The position numbers and the translations under genes were made by a program. From the NCBI GenBank assembly GCA_963555705.1, contig OY743180.1, positions 40,394,129 through 40,458,128 on the forward strand: 64,000 nucleotides of DNA. The letters are read 5' to 3'. Positions 35,562-48,334 of this stretch are shown piece by piece (within the stretch, counting starts at the first letter, position 1; each line of letters begins with the position of its first letter). The notes beneath the pieces are model-generated. The model searched no databases. It saw only the letters and a program-made list of their open reading frames with translations, and was not told where the DNA came from. Origin of the DNA: Ligustrum vulgare. Lineage: Eukaryota; Streptophyta; Magnoliopsida; Lamiales; Oleaceae.

Positions 35562-36184
35562 TGATATGCAAAAATACACCACTTAAAGGGCCAATATAAA
35601 GGCCCAGAAATGAGGAGCCTAGATGTGGAAATCAAGGCAAATGTCAAAGGACTCACTCGTGCGAAGAAGGCTTGGGAAATTGGATGAATGAAGCAATATT
35701 TGGGCAAATGAAATATTGAGCAATGTCTGATCGAATGGACAATTTCCTCACTTAAATTCATGATCTAAAATAATGTTAATGAAGCCATTATTGGCAATTA
35801 CTAGAACATTAGTAGTTACTATAACGTGAACAGTTAAGAGTGTAATCTTGGAAACTCATTGGAAGAACTTACTGATGTGGACTACTGGATGGTTATGGAC
35901 ATTTATGACAAGAGATTAACGCTAATGAAGATCATTAACGTATGAAAGATACAAAGCATCATGAAAAAAGGATTAGGAACACAACTTTCAAACGAGATGA
36001 TATAATTTTTCTATCTTAGATTTTATTAACTTTCTTTAGTTAAACTTTTATGCTTGCAAGGTAGTTTGTAAATTAAGTCTTTCTAATCAAACACCCTTAT
36101 CGAGATATTGTCTCAAGATGTTTATTCCTTACATATAGTCTGAATTTCTTTTTAATTGTTACAACGAATGAATATGCAAGAAAC
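35562..36184 (+). repeat. Right LTR of the older LTR element
   Basis: The uninterrupted partner of 20221-20399 / 22080-22241 / 32056-32337. It is clearly diverged from the left copy, so the element is much older than the gypsy inserted into it. Confidence 0.75.
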
Positions 36185-36229
36185 TAATATTTTCTTAAAT
36201 TAGGCAAGTTGTCTTTTCTTGCATTTTGG

Positions 36230-36330
36230 TTAATTTGTTCATAAATAAATTTATAAATAACATATTTCTCCAAATAACTTTTTAATCACACACGTTTTTT
36301 CATATTATTTTTTAATCACGTAATTTATCT
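36230..36330. repeat. MITE-like remnant
   Basis: Contains ataactttttaatcacacac and tttttaatcacgtaattt, shared in style with 16170-16330 and 19696-19896. No ends could be defined. Confidence 0.3.
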
Positions 36331-36439
36331 CGAAAACAAAATTTATCTTGAAAACAATAAATTATTAAGAAAAAATTAACGCTCGCATTTTTTAGTAAAA
36401 TTGAGATTTTTTTTCTTTCTTCCCTTTTTTTTTTTTTAA

Positions 36440-36590
36440 TTATTATTTGAACATTTACATTATATATATTATTACAACCCCGACTTATGCACCCGGGAGG
36501 ACTCGAAGCCAGGCATACAACCTGTAAGATGGGCACATTTCCACAGTGGTACAATTGAGATGGTCTTCTAATACAAGTAACATCTTCTAG
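36440..36590 (-). mobile_element. Possible tRNA-derived SINE
   Basis: On the minus strand a B-box-like ggcttcgagtcctcc (around 36519-36507) follows, at about 40 bases, a region with accactgtgg that could hold an A box. The 3' side ends in gttgtaataatatatataat. This resembles a plant SINE head and tail, but the A box is poor and no target duplication was found. Confidence 0.3.
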
Positions 36591-38527
36591 ATAAATTTTT
36601 TTAAAAAAAATAAAAACATCGAGAAGGAATCTCAAAGAAGTCTTTGCTTTTTGTTTGGTCAATAAAAGAGGCGTGAAGTTTCTTTCTTCACTTTATGAAG
36701 CTTGTCACAAGTTTCTCTCCATTACACGCATAAATATTTCTATCAATATACAATGTTAAGTCTATGGAACCTTTTATAAGTTGACTGTACTTATAGTGTG
36801 TTTGGCAACTCGTTAATAAATGATTGTTCATAAATAATGGTGTTAATATTTAGTTGTGCAAAGCGTTGTTAATAACATTTTATTTATCTATTTTTTTAAA
36901 GTTAAAAATGTTGGACAAATATTCGACCAATCGAAGTAATCGACTTTTCAAAAAATAAAATGATTCAGTATGACGTTGCCACATCCGTTTAAAATAAACC
37001 AAATGTCATCAATCATATTGTTAATTAAGTTTCTCTTTGAGTCCAATTATATAATATTTTTAAAACTTAATTTTAGTTGTATATTCTACCAAAAATAATA
37101 ATTTTCCACGCAAACATAAAATTTTTCCTTATTTTTAATCATACATTCTCTAAAAATATTACTATTATAAATCTATTTTTTCTTTTAAAAGATGATACTG
37201 AAACAAAGACTAAGGAGAAAATAGTAGCTGGGAGACTAGTATTATTCTACTCTTCAAGTCATAGAGTTCATAACAAATTTTGTGCATGAATTCCATCTAC
37301 TTAAACATTAAAGAGTTAGTGTCACTCGGATGATCCTGTCAAGTTGATCTAAGAGACACATAACAAAATATTATTGAGAATTGCCTAGATTCAGAGACTT
37401 TGTTAAGGATGCTTTATTTAACAATTTACTTGATTCTGATTCTGTTTTAGAGCATTGAATTCTCTCCCTCGTTCTCTCCGTTTTACTATTTTTACTTTAG
37501 AGTAGATATTTAAAGAAACTTATGCAGTAATACTTCATACTTGTTTGTATATATATAGAATCTATTGAGATAATTTTAGGTTTCACGGTTCTACTAATAA
37601 AATATCATTGCAATATAAGCTGCAAGTGTTTCAACTTGCCTACCACATATGCTGTAATTATTAGGATTGGGGATGCTTTCAAACCTGTGCTCGCACCACC
37701 AGTGACGGATCCAAGATCAATATTCAGTTAGAGCGGTCGTTGACTATAGACTGCTGACCGTCAACAATCGTAATATCAAGATTGTTTATTATTATTGAAT
37801 TAAATAATATTAAAAATTAATCAATATATATAGAAATACACAAAACAAATTTCAAATTATGATTTGGTATCCTAACTAAATCCACCTATTTTTTCATGGT
37901 CAGTTGTAAACTTATAATAAGGAGGGGATCCTCTACACTAACACATCATAAACACAATTAATTTTTACCAAAAGAAAACAAGAATTTTCATATATGAGTG
38001 CAAGAAAACCGATCAAAAGTATCTTTTGATATATTTGGGCCAAATTTAATAAGTCCCAAAATAATCCTAAGAAAAAAACTCAAACTCAAAAGAAAAAATC
38101 AAAATATTCATTCTCTTCCATGTTGCTGAGACCTCTTCTTCCCGATGGAGGCATCACCGGTCAACAAAGGCTCCCTATAAGTGATTCCCTTTGCTAGCTT
38201 CCAAACTGATATTTTTGCTTTCTTATCTTCGGCATCTTAGTTCCTTTAAAAAAATTATCTAGACCGGCGGATCCAGCTTGCATGACCGCGCTAGCTTGAC
38301 ACTGTCTGTATCCTCCACTACGAACCACGCATCCCTCCATGGATGAAGCTCTCTTTGAAATGTGTGGAACTAAGTGACTATTGATAATTTTTTTGGTCAT
38401 TCAAACACTGTCGTAGAACGTAATTTTATTTTTTATTTTTTGTTATCCAAAATTTTGTTCATAAAGAGTTATGTGTCAATATTTATTGCTCCATGTTATT
38501 AAAAAATAAAAAATTATAGGTGAGAAT
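36591..38527. other. AT-rich intergenic DNA, no supported gene
   Basis: Short open frames (for example 37077-37289 plus and 38400-38194 minus) show no recognisable motifs. A phrase gtgacggatccaagat at 37701, followed by an AT-rich tail, resembles the end of a dispersed plant repeat. Nothing further can be supported. Confidence 0.4.
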
Positions 38528-39405
38528 TGTTGGATATTGGTTAATAAGTCGATAAATCAAGAAATTAATTAAGTATCGAAAAACTGACTAAAGCGACTTC
38601 GTGTCGACTTCCGCTAAATACTCAAAAGCTCGACTCAATTCGTTTAGGCAAAATTGTTTGCCACTTCGTTGCTTCGAGGCGCACAAACGGGGATCGACCT
38701 GCATGTATTGAAGGGTATATTTGATATTTCAAAAGCTAATATCGGATGAATGAAAAATTACGAAAATGACGAAATCAAGTCAAAATATTTGACCGTGCGA
38801 CCGCATGATTAGGAAACCATGCGATCACACGTCAAATTCATTTATGGCTTTTTGCGTAAAGCCGTGCGACCGCACGGATTATAACCGTGCGGCCGCACTG
38901 TTGACCGGTGAAAAGACAGCTTTTCATAAAGGTGCATGGTTTGGAAATAGTGCATGATTTGGCCTCAACCAATTTTGTCCACATCCTTTCATGGTCTATA
39001 AATAGGACCCTTTGGGTGTCTTATTCCTCACAATTTTGATATGCAAAACATATATCATCCTCCAAAATCAAAATCATTGCATTTGTTGTTTTGATTTTCT
39101 TTCATTTTCATCCTTGGAGTACATAAACCAAATTTGGTTCGTTGTACTTGTGTTTTGAAGTGCTACAAATACAAGTGAAGCCGTTGTATCTTGGGAGTCG
39201 ATTGCCGGAATCCGTAGGCACCGTTGCGGGGCAAACTCGACTTAAGGACAAAGAGTCCAACTATTGCCTCGACTTAGTCCCTACTTTTCTTATTCTTCTT
39301 GTTTGTATTTTCCTTGTCGTTACCCTGTCCAATTTTCGGTACGGATTTACAAACTATCATTCTACTTATTTTGGCGTCACTATTCACAATTCATCCAACA
39401 AGAAT
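38523..39405 (+). mobile_element. Solo copia-type LTR, 873 bp, perfect target duplication
   Basis: The LTR is 38528-39400. It starts TGTTGGAT and ends ATCCAACA, so the ends are inverted repeats of each other. It is flanked by AGAAT at 38523-38527 and 39401-39405. A TATA box (ctataaatagg) lies at 38997-39007. GC-rich palindromes of the type cgtgcgaccgcacg occur at about 38800-38900. No internal coding region is present, so this is the product of LTR-LTR recombination. Confidence 0.9.
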
Positions 39406-39689
39406 CTTTAACTAATTGAAATTGTTAACTTTAAAAAAAATAATATAATAAAATGTTATCACATGACCATATATAATTAAAATTTATAAACAAGAATTTG
39501 TAAATGGGGCCAAATGATTTATTTGATTCACTAACGTCTAATCTAACTTATATTATTTTATTATTACTAAAAGATTGGGTGTGGAGTTAGTGTTCATTTG
39601 TGGTAGTGAGGGGCTGTTTGAGTGTTTTATTTTTTTATTTTTTTTGGCATTGTTCATTTATGGTCTCTTCTATATATTGACGTGCTCGA

Positions 39690-40175
39690 TTTTTCTTTGA
39701 AACAAATATGTCACAGAATTCTCACGTCTTTCTTTGAAACTTCACAATCCTCTAATTTCCTATAAAAAAATAGATACTTCCATACTTTTTTTCTTTCTTT
39801 CTTCATCTTATAGTTTACTTACTCCAATGATTTTCTATTTTCTTATGTTTAGTTGATTCTCTAATTTTAGTAATTACTAAAAGCATGATTGACTAAGTAT
39901 GTTTCCGTAGTTATTATTTTTTTAAGTGGATTTTCTTAGTAGTGTTCATGTGTAATTGTTTTGAAGGGTGTGTTTGATTGTTGGTTCTTTTAGAACAAAT
40001 ATATTTTTATTTGAGTTCAGGTTGAGATTTTCTTTGTAACTTCTCTATTCTATTATTTTCTATTAAAAGAAATAAATACTTTGATTATTTTAATCCTATT
40101 ATTTTATTTCTTCAATAATTCTCTATTTTCCAATGTAGAGTTAATTCTCTCATTACAGTAATTGTTGAATTTATG
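39690..40175 (+). repeat. Diverged ~300-bp direct duplication
   Basis: The series ctttgaaactt, cctctaatttcctat, aatagatactt, tccaatgattttctattttc and gttgattctctaa in copy 1 (about 39715-39870) is matched in order by ctttgtaactt, tctattattttctat, aaataaatact, tcaataattctctattttcc and agttaattctctca in copy 2 (about 40030-40170). Confidence 0.6.
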
Positions 40176-40291
40176 TAAGTGAATTATTTGTTCAATCTTT
40201 GTTTCCATTTTTCCTATGTTTTATTTTGGGCATTGAATCATTGATGTGAGTGTTTCCTTGTTCAAGACCTGTGATTGTTTTTCGATGTGTG

Positions 40292-41562
40292 TGTTGGAAT
40301 TATATAGGCCCATAAAGTATAATTCACGACATTCGAAATAAAATGTTTATTGATTGTATTAATACAAAGTTGCGTTTGTCCACGGGTCGATTTAATATTA
40401 CAGATTGAGTGTTTAAGTTGTTAAACACAGAAAGATTCAATTTGTAATTCGATCTAAAATTAACGTTCACGATCAGTAAATAAATATGGACAATTTATTT
40501 TGATAAGATCGTCTCGATTTTATTAAAGTCTATCTTTGACTTTGGTAATAAAATTGAAAGTACGTTTGGAACGTATTGGACGGGACCACGTGAAATTAAT
40601 TTGTGACATTAACCATACAAGTTTAATTTCACTTGACTATTATACGTGGGACCTTAATCCTAATCGGATAATGAACTTTGATTACTAACTTGAAGTTCTT
40701 TGAGGTATCAATGGGTGAGATCAATTGCTGATCAATATCTCGGTACTTTGAGAATCAAAGTGAACTAACGAGGAACATATATTCGTATTATGGAATCCGC
40801 CACCTTTTAAGTATGATCATAATCTCATTGGTTCTTCTAGTAGACAGTTGAATCTAAGCTCAATAATTCGACAGTGACTGTTGAATTCTATGATGTAATG
40901 TGATCACATCGAACTATCAAATAGAAGATGAGAGTTGAGAATTTATGAATATTCAGAGAAGGGCATTTTGGTCATTTTAACTTGCTCCGAATATTCGAGT
41001 TGATCGACGGGGATAACATGTAAGAACGATAAGTCAGATGATATAATTATTGATTAATTGTTTCAGTAATTTCAATTTTACTAAGAGTGCAATCTCGTTC
41101 TTTTAGTGAAATAGAACGTGATTAATAAATTAATTTTGACTGATCAAGAGTTGATCGGGTCATAATTAATTTATTGGAGCTTAGTTTAATTGGGTCCTAT
41201 CAAGTTCCCTCGGTGGCTTCACTAAAATGGGTTTATACATGCTTGTTACCTGTATTGGGTTGTGCAGAAATGGGTTTATACATGCTAGTTTAACCTAGGC
41301 CTTGAGAAAGGTGACCACACACCTGCCCAACTGCCATTGGAGAACACCGGGGAAAGCTTGAGGGTTTGAAACTTTGGTGGAATCAAGAAACAGTTGATGA
41401 AGATTATTATAAAGCACGCTACTAGGGTAATCTTCTCAAAACAATTTTTGTGTGCAAAATTATTTATTCCAAGTTGAATACATAGAATAGAAAATCCTGT
41501 AACGGGATGATCTAGTCACAATAAATCAATTTTTGTGAGTAGAGCAACCCGAGTTCCCAACA
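40292..41562 (+). repeat. 5' LTR of the copia element, internally rearranged
   Basis: Relative to the 3' LTR, the segment corresponding to about 47664-47818 is missing. In its place a 19-base phrase, aaatgggtttatacatgct, occurs a second time (41225-41243 and 41268-41286). This looks like a template switch or repair event in this LTR. Confidence 0.9.
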
Positions 41563-44500
41563 ATTGGTATCAGAGCTTCAGGTTTTTGATACTGTTGTGT
41601 ATTTAGGAATAAATAATCTTTGTTTATGCATGTGTTAGTTGAGCGGTGTTAGGATTATGTGATTTATTTGTTATTGGATGAATGATATTCCTGTTTGAAC
41701 AAATTTATGGCAATAGAGTTTTTGTGTTAAATTCTTGTATTTGTTTTATCGAGTCTTGTAATAAAGGGGGTGGATTACGACTCCATGTTTCTCCTTTGAT
41801 TTTAATTTACTGCAATATATATAATTAGAAATTGTTTTTCAATTGTATTGCTGTTGAAATTGAAATCTGAGGACCGAATTTCACCACTGCTGAAGCATGG
41901 AGGACTTCCAAGGCAATTTCGAAAAGGAGAAGATGGATACTTAATCTTGGGCTAAATTGGATTCCAGTTGGTCCGGTTTGTTTCATTTGGGCTGTTTTGT
42001 TTTCAACTGGGCCGAAAGAAAATGGTGAATTAATTGTGTTGGGCCAGATTTCAATTGAATTGCAGATTGTGCCGGACTTCATTTTGGGATGAGAAATATT
42101 ATTTGAAGAGTTCAAATAAATGGCTGGACACTTACAAATGGAAATTGAAGAATTGGGCCGGGTTGTGGTTCAATAGACTGTTTAATTAATTTGTAATTTT
42201 TGTGTCTAGGTTTGGCCATAAATTATGTTCATGTTTATTTTATTATCGCATTTATTTATTGCTTTAATAAATTATGAATGAATGTCATTAAATAACATGT
42301 CATGTAGATCGCATGAACACCGCTCTAGGTACTATACTGTCATGCATTGTGTTATATTTTTATTTTCTTTTCTAAATGTTAGATTAGATAATAAATACAT
42401 TTATTAATAATTAAATTTATTTTAAGAGTTAAAATTGATTGGGTAATTATTAATTAAAATCAAAGAGTTCAAAATATTAAGTGAGCGAGGGTGCAATTTT
42501 TGAACCCACGGCCTCCCCTATTAGCTCATTAGTAAAAAAATTTGTGTATGCCTCATGCTAATCTAATTAGTCTCCCTAAAGGAGGGCTGCACTGTTTTGG
42601 TTACTAGATTGGGCCCAATTAGGAGATGATTTTTTAAGTGTGAATTAATCATGATTACCCTATAGGTGACGTAATTAATTTGGTACTTAAAATATTATCA
42701 ATATAGGGGTTATACACTTAAATCAAGGACATCGCAAGGACTTCCTATAGAATATCCAAACAATGTCAATGATGACCAAATTTTAATGACTATAAATTAA
42801 ATAATGCATGAGATGCTAGATATATTTAATTTAGTGGGAGGGTCCCAGCCTAGCCATAAATCACATTTATTTCTCCTATAGAGAAATGTGTTTAAGATTT
42901 TGGGGTTTTAGGTTATCGTCATATTATAGTAGTTTTGGATCTACTTGTGCATAATTTTTCTTCATGCATCATATATGAAAGTATTCATCATTTATGCAAC
43001 TCGTGTTTAATACATTTATTTTATTTGAATGTCGTATTTCCACAACTAGTTATATGTTTAGATATCACCAACTAATTTGTGAAAACTGTAACATGTCTCG
43101 TTATAATTCTTTCAACTTATGACATTTGTTCGTGCTAGAAAATCCTTGTTCAAAAATAATTATAAATCTTCCGATGAAAATGGTTTTATTTTGATGAGAT
43201 GGTTTATTGCATAGTTTTGATTCTCACGTCAAGTACTTCGCAATAAAGATATCAAAATAGGATACCATATTTATTTTCTCGATGGAAGGGTATTTATGAT
43301 AATTTGAACATTTTAATTATGGAGTTATACAAAATATGCTATCAAGCTATAATATATCTCTACTTATGAACCGATCACGATTTTTACAAGAGACCATTTG
43401 GTAAAACATGATTGGTCACTTTAATGTGGTGGAGGTTCCACTTGCAAACATTGATTCATGTGACATAATGCTTGAGAAATCTTTTAAGATGATCTCTTGC
43501 GGTTCAGTGTGGACTATATTCACCAGGATGAACGTGTCCCTGAAAGGTTCAATGTAAGCTATTCATAGAGAAGATATTATTTTAAAGCAACGGATAGTAT
43601 GGTAGGCCTCTAACCTTTTTGCTTTTGAGCAAAGATGTGATTAATGAGGAGGTAGCCTTCCCTGGAAACTCTATAATGGAGTAAGACTATTCATTGTGTT
43701 ATGGTTAGTAATTGAGTCTATCTTGATTATAGATTCTAGAGTAACTAATCACTATTGCAAGTTGTTGCAATATGGTCCTAGGTGACCAAATGACACAATG
43801 AGACAGAGTATACTATAAGGATAAGCACGGGTACGGTAATATGGAAAATGCCATTGGGCTTTTATGTTTGCAAAACAATTTGATTGTTATTTTGTCTCTT
43901 TATTATCTGAGCGGAATTATTTAGCACTTAATCTCCAGTTATTAGTTGGAATTAAGTTAAATAATGCTCTTATTATTGCGAGACAAATGGTTAACAATCT
44001 CAAAGCCTTGTAAATAGTTCTAAGTGTAATATTACTACAAGTGATAAGGGATAGATGACTCCTTGTATTAATGAACTCTTTGATAAGATCTTAAGATAAT
44101 CATATTTATTTAAATAAGATTGAAAGACTAGTAAAGATAGTCTCTAAGTATTTTGGAGGTGGAATCTATGTGGGCTTTTGAATTTTACTTAGAGGGTAAA
44201 ATGATTAAGATTTTAGGCTTGGTTACACTTATCCAAAAATCGATTCTAATACTAGTAAGGGATGGACCTCAAAAGGATCTGAGGTGGAATCTATATTGTT
44301 TTCTGAATCTTGTTTAGAGGATTAAATAACCAAGAGTCGTTATACATTAAATGGACTAAAGAGTTTGGGGATTAATACACTTCGATATGTGTGGATTCTT
44401 TGGTGCTCAAGATACGAGAGAGTACGAGTAATTCATCACTTTTATTGATGATCACTCCAGATCTCGATTCTATACTTAATATCTCATTGATCTGAAATGT

Positions 44501-46681
44501 TGAAGAATTTCTAGAATTTTGGACAGAAGTTGAGAAGTAATTAAGAGAATCGAGATACTTCGATTTGATCGAGGTCTGTATATCTCTCATATGAGTTTAG
44601 GAACCATTTATCGGAAAAGGAGAACAAGGTAATACCAAATCAATGATGAGTTATCCTCGTTACTAGTTTCATTTGGGAATGTATACCCGAGATAGTCAGG
44701 TTCCTTCATAGCCTAGTACCATTGATTCGTTTCCTGAAATACCCCTAGAGTTGTGGCATGGGTGCAAGCCCAGTCTACACCACATTCAGATTTGGGGAAT
44801 TTTGGCACACTAGCTGAAAGCAAGGATTGACGAGATGTAGGCAACAATGAAGGTTTTATTATAAGGCATGCAACAAAACTATAAATTATTTCTTCTATAA
44901 TCCTCTGGTCAAGAAAGTATTTGTTGAGTACAAATGTAGCTTTCTTAGAGGATAAGGCATATAGAAGAATACAAATCAACAAGTAAAATTCTATTGGATG
45001 AGATGTTAGAACATGGTTCAAACAACTTGATTCCAGATTTCAGCATAGAATTAATCTTGATGATTTGGAACTTCCTGCGGAACCGATGGTTGCTGATCCT
45101 AGTGGGAGAATGGGCAAATAGTTCACCCACTATTCTTGCCTGGTGATCCCAATGGACAGGGGAAAACCAAAGGTTGTAGTTGAAGTTGTTCTCACTGTTC
45201 TGCCCCTTCTTTATGTTCATAAAGAGGCAGTGAAGAGGTTGATCCCAATTAGGGATATACCAAGTAGTGGGAGGAGAGGAAGGGACTCCATTTGGACATA
45301 ATGGAAATACACTTCGAGCGACTAATTGGAGTGAGAGGGTTGTAAGACCACCTTCTTGACGCTTATTCTATGGAGAGTCTTTTTAGACAGTCTCTACTGA
45401 AATAAGAGAAGAACTCCTCATTTAGGGAAGTGGTAGAAGTTATAGACTTGAAATCATGTAAGGTGAATTTGAACTCGGAATTAGATTCCTAGTAATCCAA
45501 CAAGTTTGGATATTTGTAGACGCACCCAATGTGGTCAAACCTATAGGGTGTGATGATTTTTAAGATGATAAAAGAATGGTAGATGGAAAGGTTGATACCT
45601 TTAGTGCAAGGCTTATGGTTGTGGGTTTGTGAAACCCTTCTCGCCAATAGCCATGCAAAAGTTTACCTGGATCTTTTATCCATTGTCGTTCATTGTGAAA
45701 ATGAGGTACGACAAATGGATGTCAAGATGTTGTTTCTTGAATGCATCTTGAGGAAATCATTTACAAAGTGTAATCTAATGAGTTCATATTAAAGACCATG
45801 AAAGTAAAATTCATGACTTACAAGTTTCCAACTTTGGATTTGGGTAATTGTTCAAGATATGGAATATAGAATTTGATAGAACCATTGTGATACATGTTCT
45901 TGATCAAAATCTTGATATATCTTAAGTATACTCGTGTATACAGAAAGATGAGACAGTTTTCGCGACTATTTATTTGAATGACACTCTACTTATGTGTGAA
46001 AGTATTTTCATTAAATAGTAGTTGGTACAAGCAATTAGACTTGAAGGACTTGTAGATGACTATCTATTTTTCTAGACATCCGTACTTTTCGGAGTGGGAG
46101 AAAAATTGAATAGAATAGTCTCAAGTTTCATGTAATAATAAGATACTATCTACATTTGCAATATTGAAGTCTTGAAAGGAATAATGTTCTTTGTATACTT
46201 TATCTATCTTATGAGTATTCTCCTAAGACTCATGGTAAGATAGAGAAGGTTCCTTATGCTCCGGCTATAGGAAGCCTTACTTTGCACTAGATAGGTCATA
46301 TCTTATGCTGGGGATATTGTTGATGATTATTAGTTTGATCAAGGAGCAGATCATTGAATAGAGGTAAAGCACATACTGAAACGTTTTCGGAAAACGAGTA
46401 AATGTTTGCTTATCTATTCAGTTTGTGATCTGATGGATTAAAACAAATTAAGATCTGATTTGACTAGGAATCTCGAGAGTCGTCAAAATTGGAATATAGT
46501 TGGGAGATAATGTGGTTAATTGGTTGGGTATAATACAATCTTGGATTGTTTGTTATACAACCGTGACTTACATCGAAAGGAGTTACTATCTTAGTTGAGG
46601 ACATAATCATTAGTGTAATGATGGTGTTAACAAGATGGATTATTCAATGTTTCATGTATACTCTAAGGGCAAGTGAGAGAT
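41563..46681 (+). pseudogene. Decayed copia gag-pol
   Basis: Protein traces appear in the normal copia order. 43390-43500 reads VEVPLANIDSCDIMLEKSF-like text. 44429-44640 is integrase (FITFIDDHSRSRFYT, then RIEILRFDRGLYISH). 45590-45760 is reverse transcriptase (DTFSARLMVVGL, NEVRQMDVKMLFLECIL in a shifted frame). About 46240-46290 reads VPYAPAIGSL, the start of the RNase H-side region. Each block is broken by stops and frameshifts. Some intervals, such as 41800-43300, hold no readable protein at all and may include further small insertions. A tRNA B-box-like ggttcaaaa occurs on the minus strand near 42500. Confidence 0.75.
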
Positions 46682-48096
46682 TGTTGGAATTATATATGCC
46701 CAAAGAGTATAATTCACGACATTCGAAATAAAATGTTTATTGATTGTATTAATATAAAGTTGCATTTGTTCATGGGTCAATTTAATATTACAGATTGAGT
46801 GTTTAAGTTGTTAAACACAGAAAGATTCAATTTGTAATTCGATCTAAAATTAACGTTCACGATCAGTAAATAAATATGGACAATTTATTTTGATAAGATC
46901 GTCTCGATTTTATTAAAGTCTATCTTTGACTTTGATAATAAAATTGAAAGTACGTTTGGAACGTATTGGACGGGACCACGTGAAATTAATTTGTGACATT
47001 AACCATACAAGTTTAATTTCACTTGACTATTACACGTGGGACCTTAATCCTAATCGGATAATGGACTTTGATTACTAACTTGAAGTTCTTTGAGGTATAA
47101 ATGGGTGAGATCAATTGCTGATCAATATCTCGGTACTTTGGGAATCAAAGTGAACTAACGAGGAACATATATTCGTATTATGGAATCCGTCACCTTTTAG
47201 GTATGATCATAATCTCATTGGTTCTTCTAGTGAACAGTTGAATCTGAGCTCAGTAATTCGACAGTGACTGTTGAATTCTATGATGTGATGTGATCACATC
47301 GAACTATCAAATAGAAGATGAGAGTTGAGAATTTATGAATATTCAGAGAAGGACATTTTGGTCATTTTAATTTGTTCCGAATATTCGAGTTGATCGACGG
47401 GGGTTACATGTAAGAACGATAAGTTAGAGGATATAATTATTGATTAATTGTTTCAGTAATTTCAATTTTACTAAGAGTGCAATCTCGTTCTTTTAGTGGA
47501 ATAGAACGTGATTAATAAATTAATTTTGACTGATCAAGAGTTGATCGGGTCATAATTAATTTATTGGAGCTTAGTTTAATTGGGTCCGATCAAGTTCCCT
47601 CGGTGGTTTCACTAAAATGGGTTTATACAGACTTATTACCTGTATTGGGTTGTGCGGAAATGTGCATGAGTTATGGTATTAGGCATGGTAGGGTTTTGGA
47701 GTGTAAAGAAGTTACAAATAGTCTCCCAAGACTATTTTTCTTAACCTAATTGGAAAAGTGGCGAGACACACACTAAAGTGTGTAGTGTGTGTTTTCTTTT
47801 TACAAAGAAACTCTAATCCTAGTTTAACCTGGGCCTTGAGAAAGGTGACCACACATCTGCACAACTGCCATTGGAGAACACCGGGGAAAGCTTGAGGGTT
47901 TGAAGCTTTTGTGGAATCAAGAAACAGTTGATTAAGATTATTGTAAAGCACGCTACAAGGATAATTTTTTCAAAACAATTTTTGTGTGCAAAATTATTTA
48001 TTTCAAGTTGAATACATAAAACAGAAAATCCTGTAACGGGATGATCTAGTCACAAGAAATCAATTTTTGTGAGTAGAGCAACTCGGGTTCCCAACA
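46682..48096 (+). repeat. 3' LTR of the copia element
   Basis: Same start and end as the 5' LTR. It retains the segment lost from the 5' copy, including the CA/TG-rich cacacactaaagtgtgtagtgtgtg near 47770. Confidence 0.9.
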
Positions 48097-48334
48097 ATGT
48101 GTATGTCTTTTTTGAAGGAATTTGAGGAAGTGTAACTATACAAATTTTTCTTCTTTTTTCTTTGAAGATTTATTGTTCTGGATCTGGATTGCCCCCAACT
48201 TACAATTTATCATTTGAAAATTCCAGTCTTACATTGATACAACACAAGAAATCAATAAGTAATTACATTTCTGACAAAACGTTCTATCCTTTTATCATTA
48301 TTGTCCTCAAAAGATTCTACATTAAATACAAATG

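Larger units (their letters stand above)
20221..36184 (+). mobile_element. Old LTR retroelement carrying nested insertions
   Basis: Text from 20221 (tgatacataaaaatac) resumes after two insertions and ends at about 32337 (aatatgcgtgaaaca). The same text is found uninterrupted at 35562-36184 (tgatatgcaaaaatac to aatatgcaagaaact). These are the two LTRs. The shared phrases include gaggagcc, ctaaaataatg, gccattattggcaatta and ggttatggaca. The right LTR is 623 bp. The left LTR was opened by a solo LTR at 20400-22079 and by a gypsy element at 22242-32055. The interior, 32338-35561, carries only decayed gag-like text. No target duplication was recognised. Confidence 0.8.
40292..48096 (+). mobile_element. 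Ty1/copia element, full structure, decayed pol
   Basis: The 5' LTR is 40292-41562 (1271 bp), starting TGTTGGAATT and ending GTTCCCAACA. The 3' LTR is 46682-48096 (1415 bp). The primer-binding site tggtatcagagc is at 41566-41577 and the purine-rich tract gggcaagtgagaga lies just before the 3' LTR. Flanks gtgtg (40287-40291) and atgtg (48097-48101) form a 5-bp target duplication with one mismatch. The LTRs differ at roughly a dozen sites in the first 460 bases and by a 144-bp length difference, so the element is older than the gypsy at 22-32 kb. Confidence 0.92.

Noticed and set aside
38194..38400. 68-residue minus-strand frame
   Set aside because: No recognisable motif, ordinary AT-rich surroundings, and no promoter or relatives that I can name.
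39664..39680. Helitron 5' end at tctcttctatatattg
   Set aside because: It is preceded by G rather than A, and no multi-copy evidence is available, so no 5' end was called.
44713..45220. Minus-strand open frames inside the copia interior
   Set aside because: They run antisense to the copia pol relic and show no motif.
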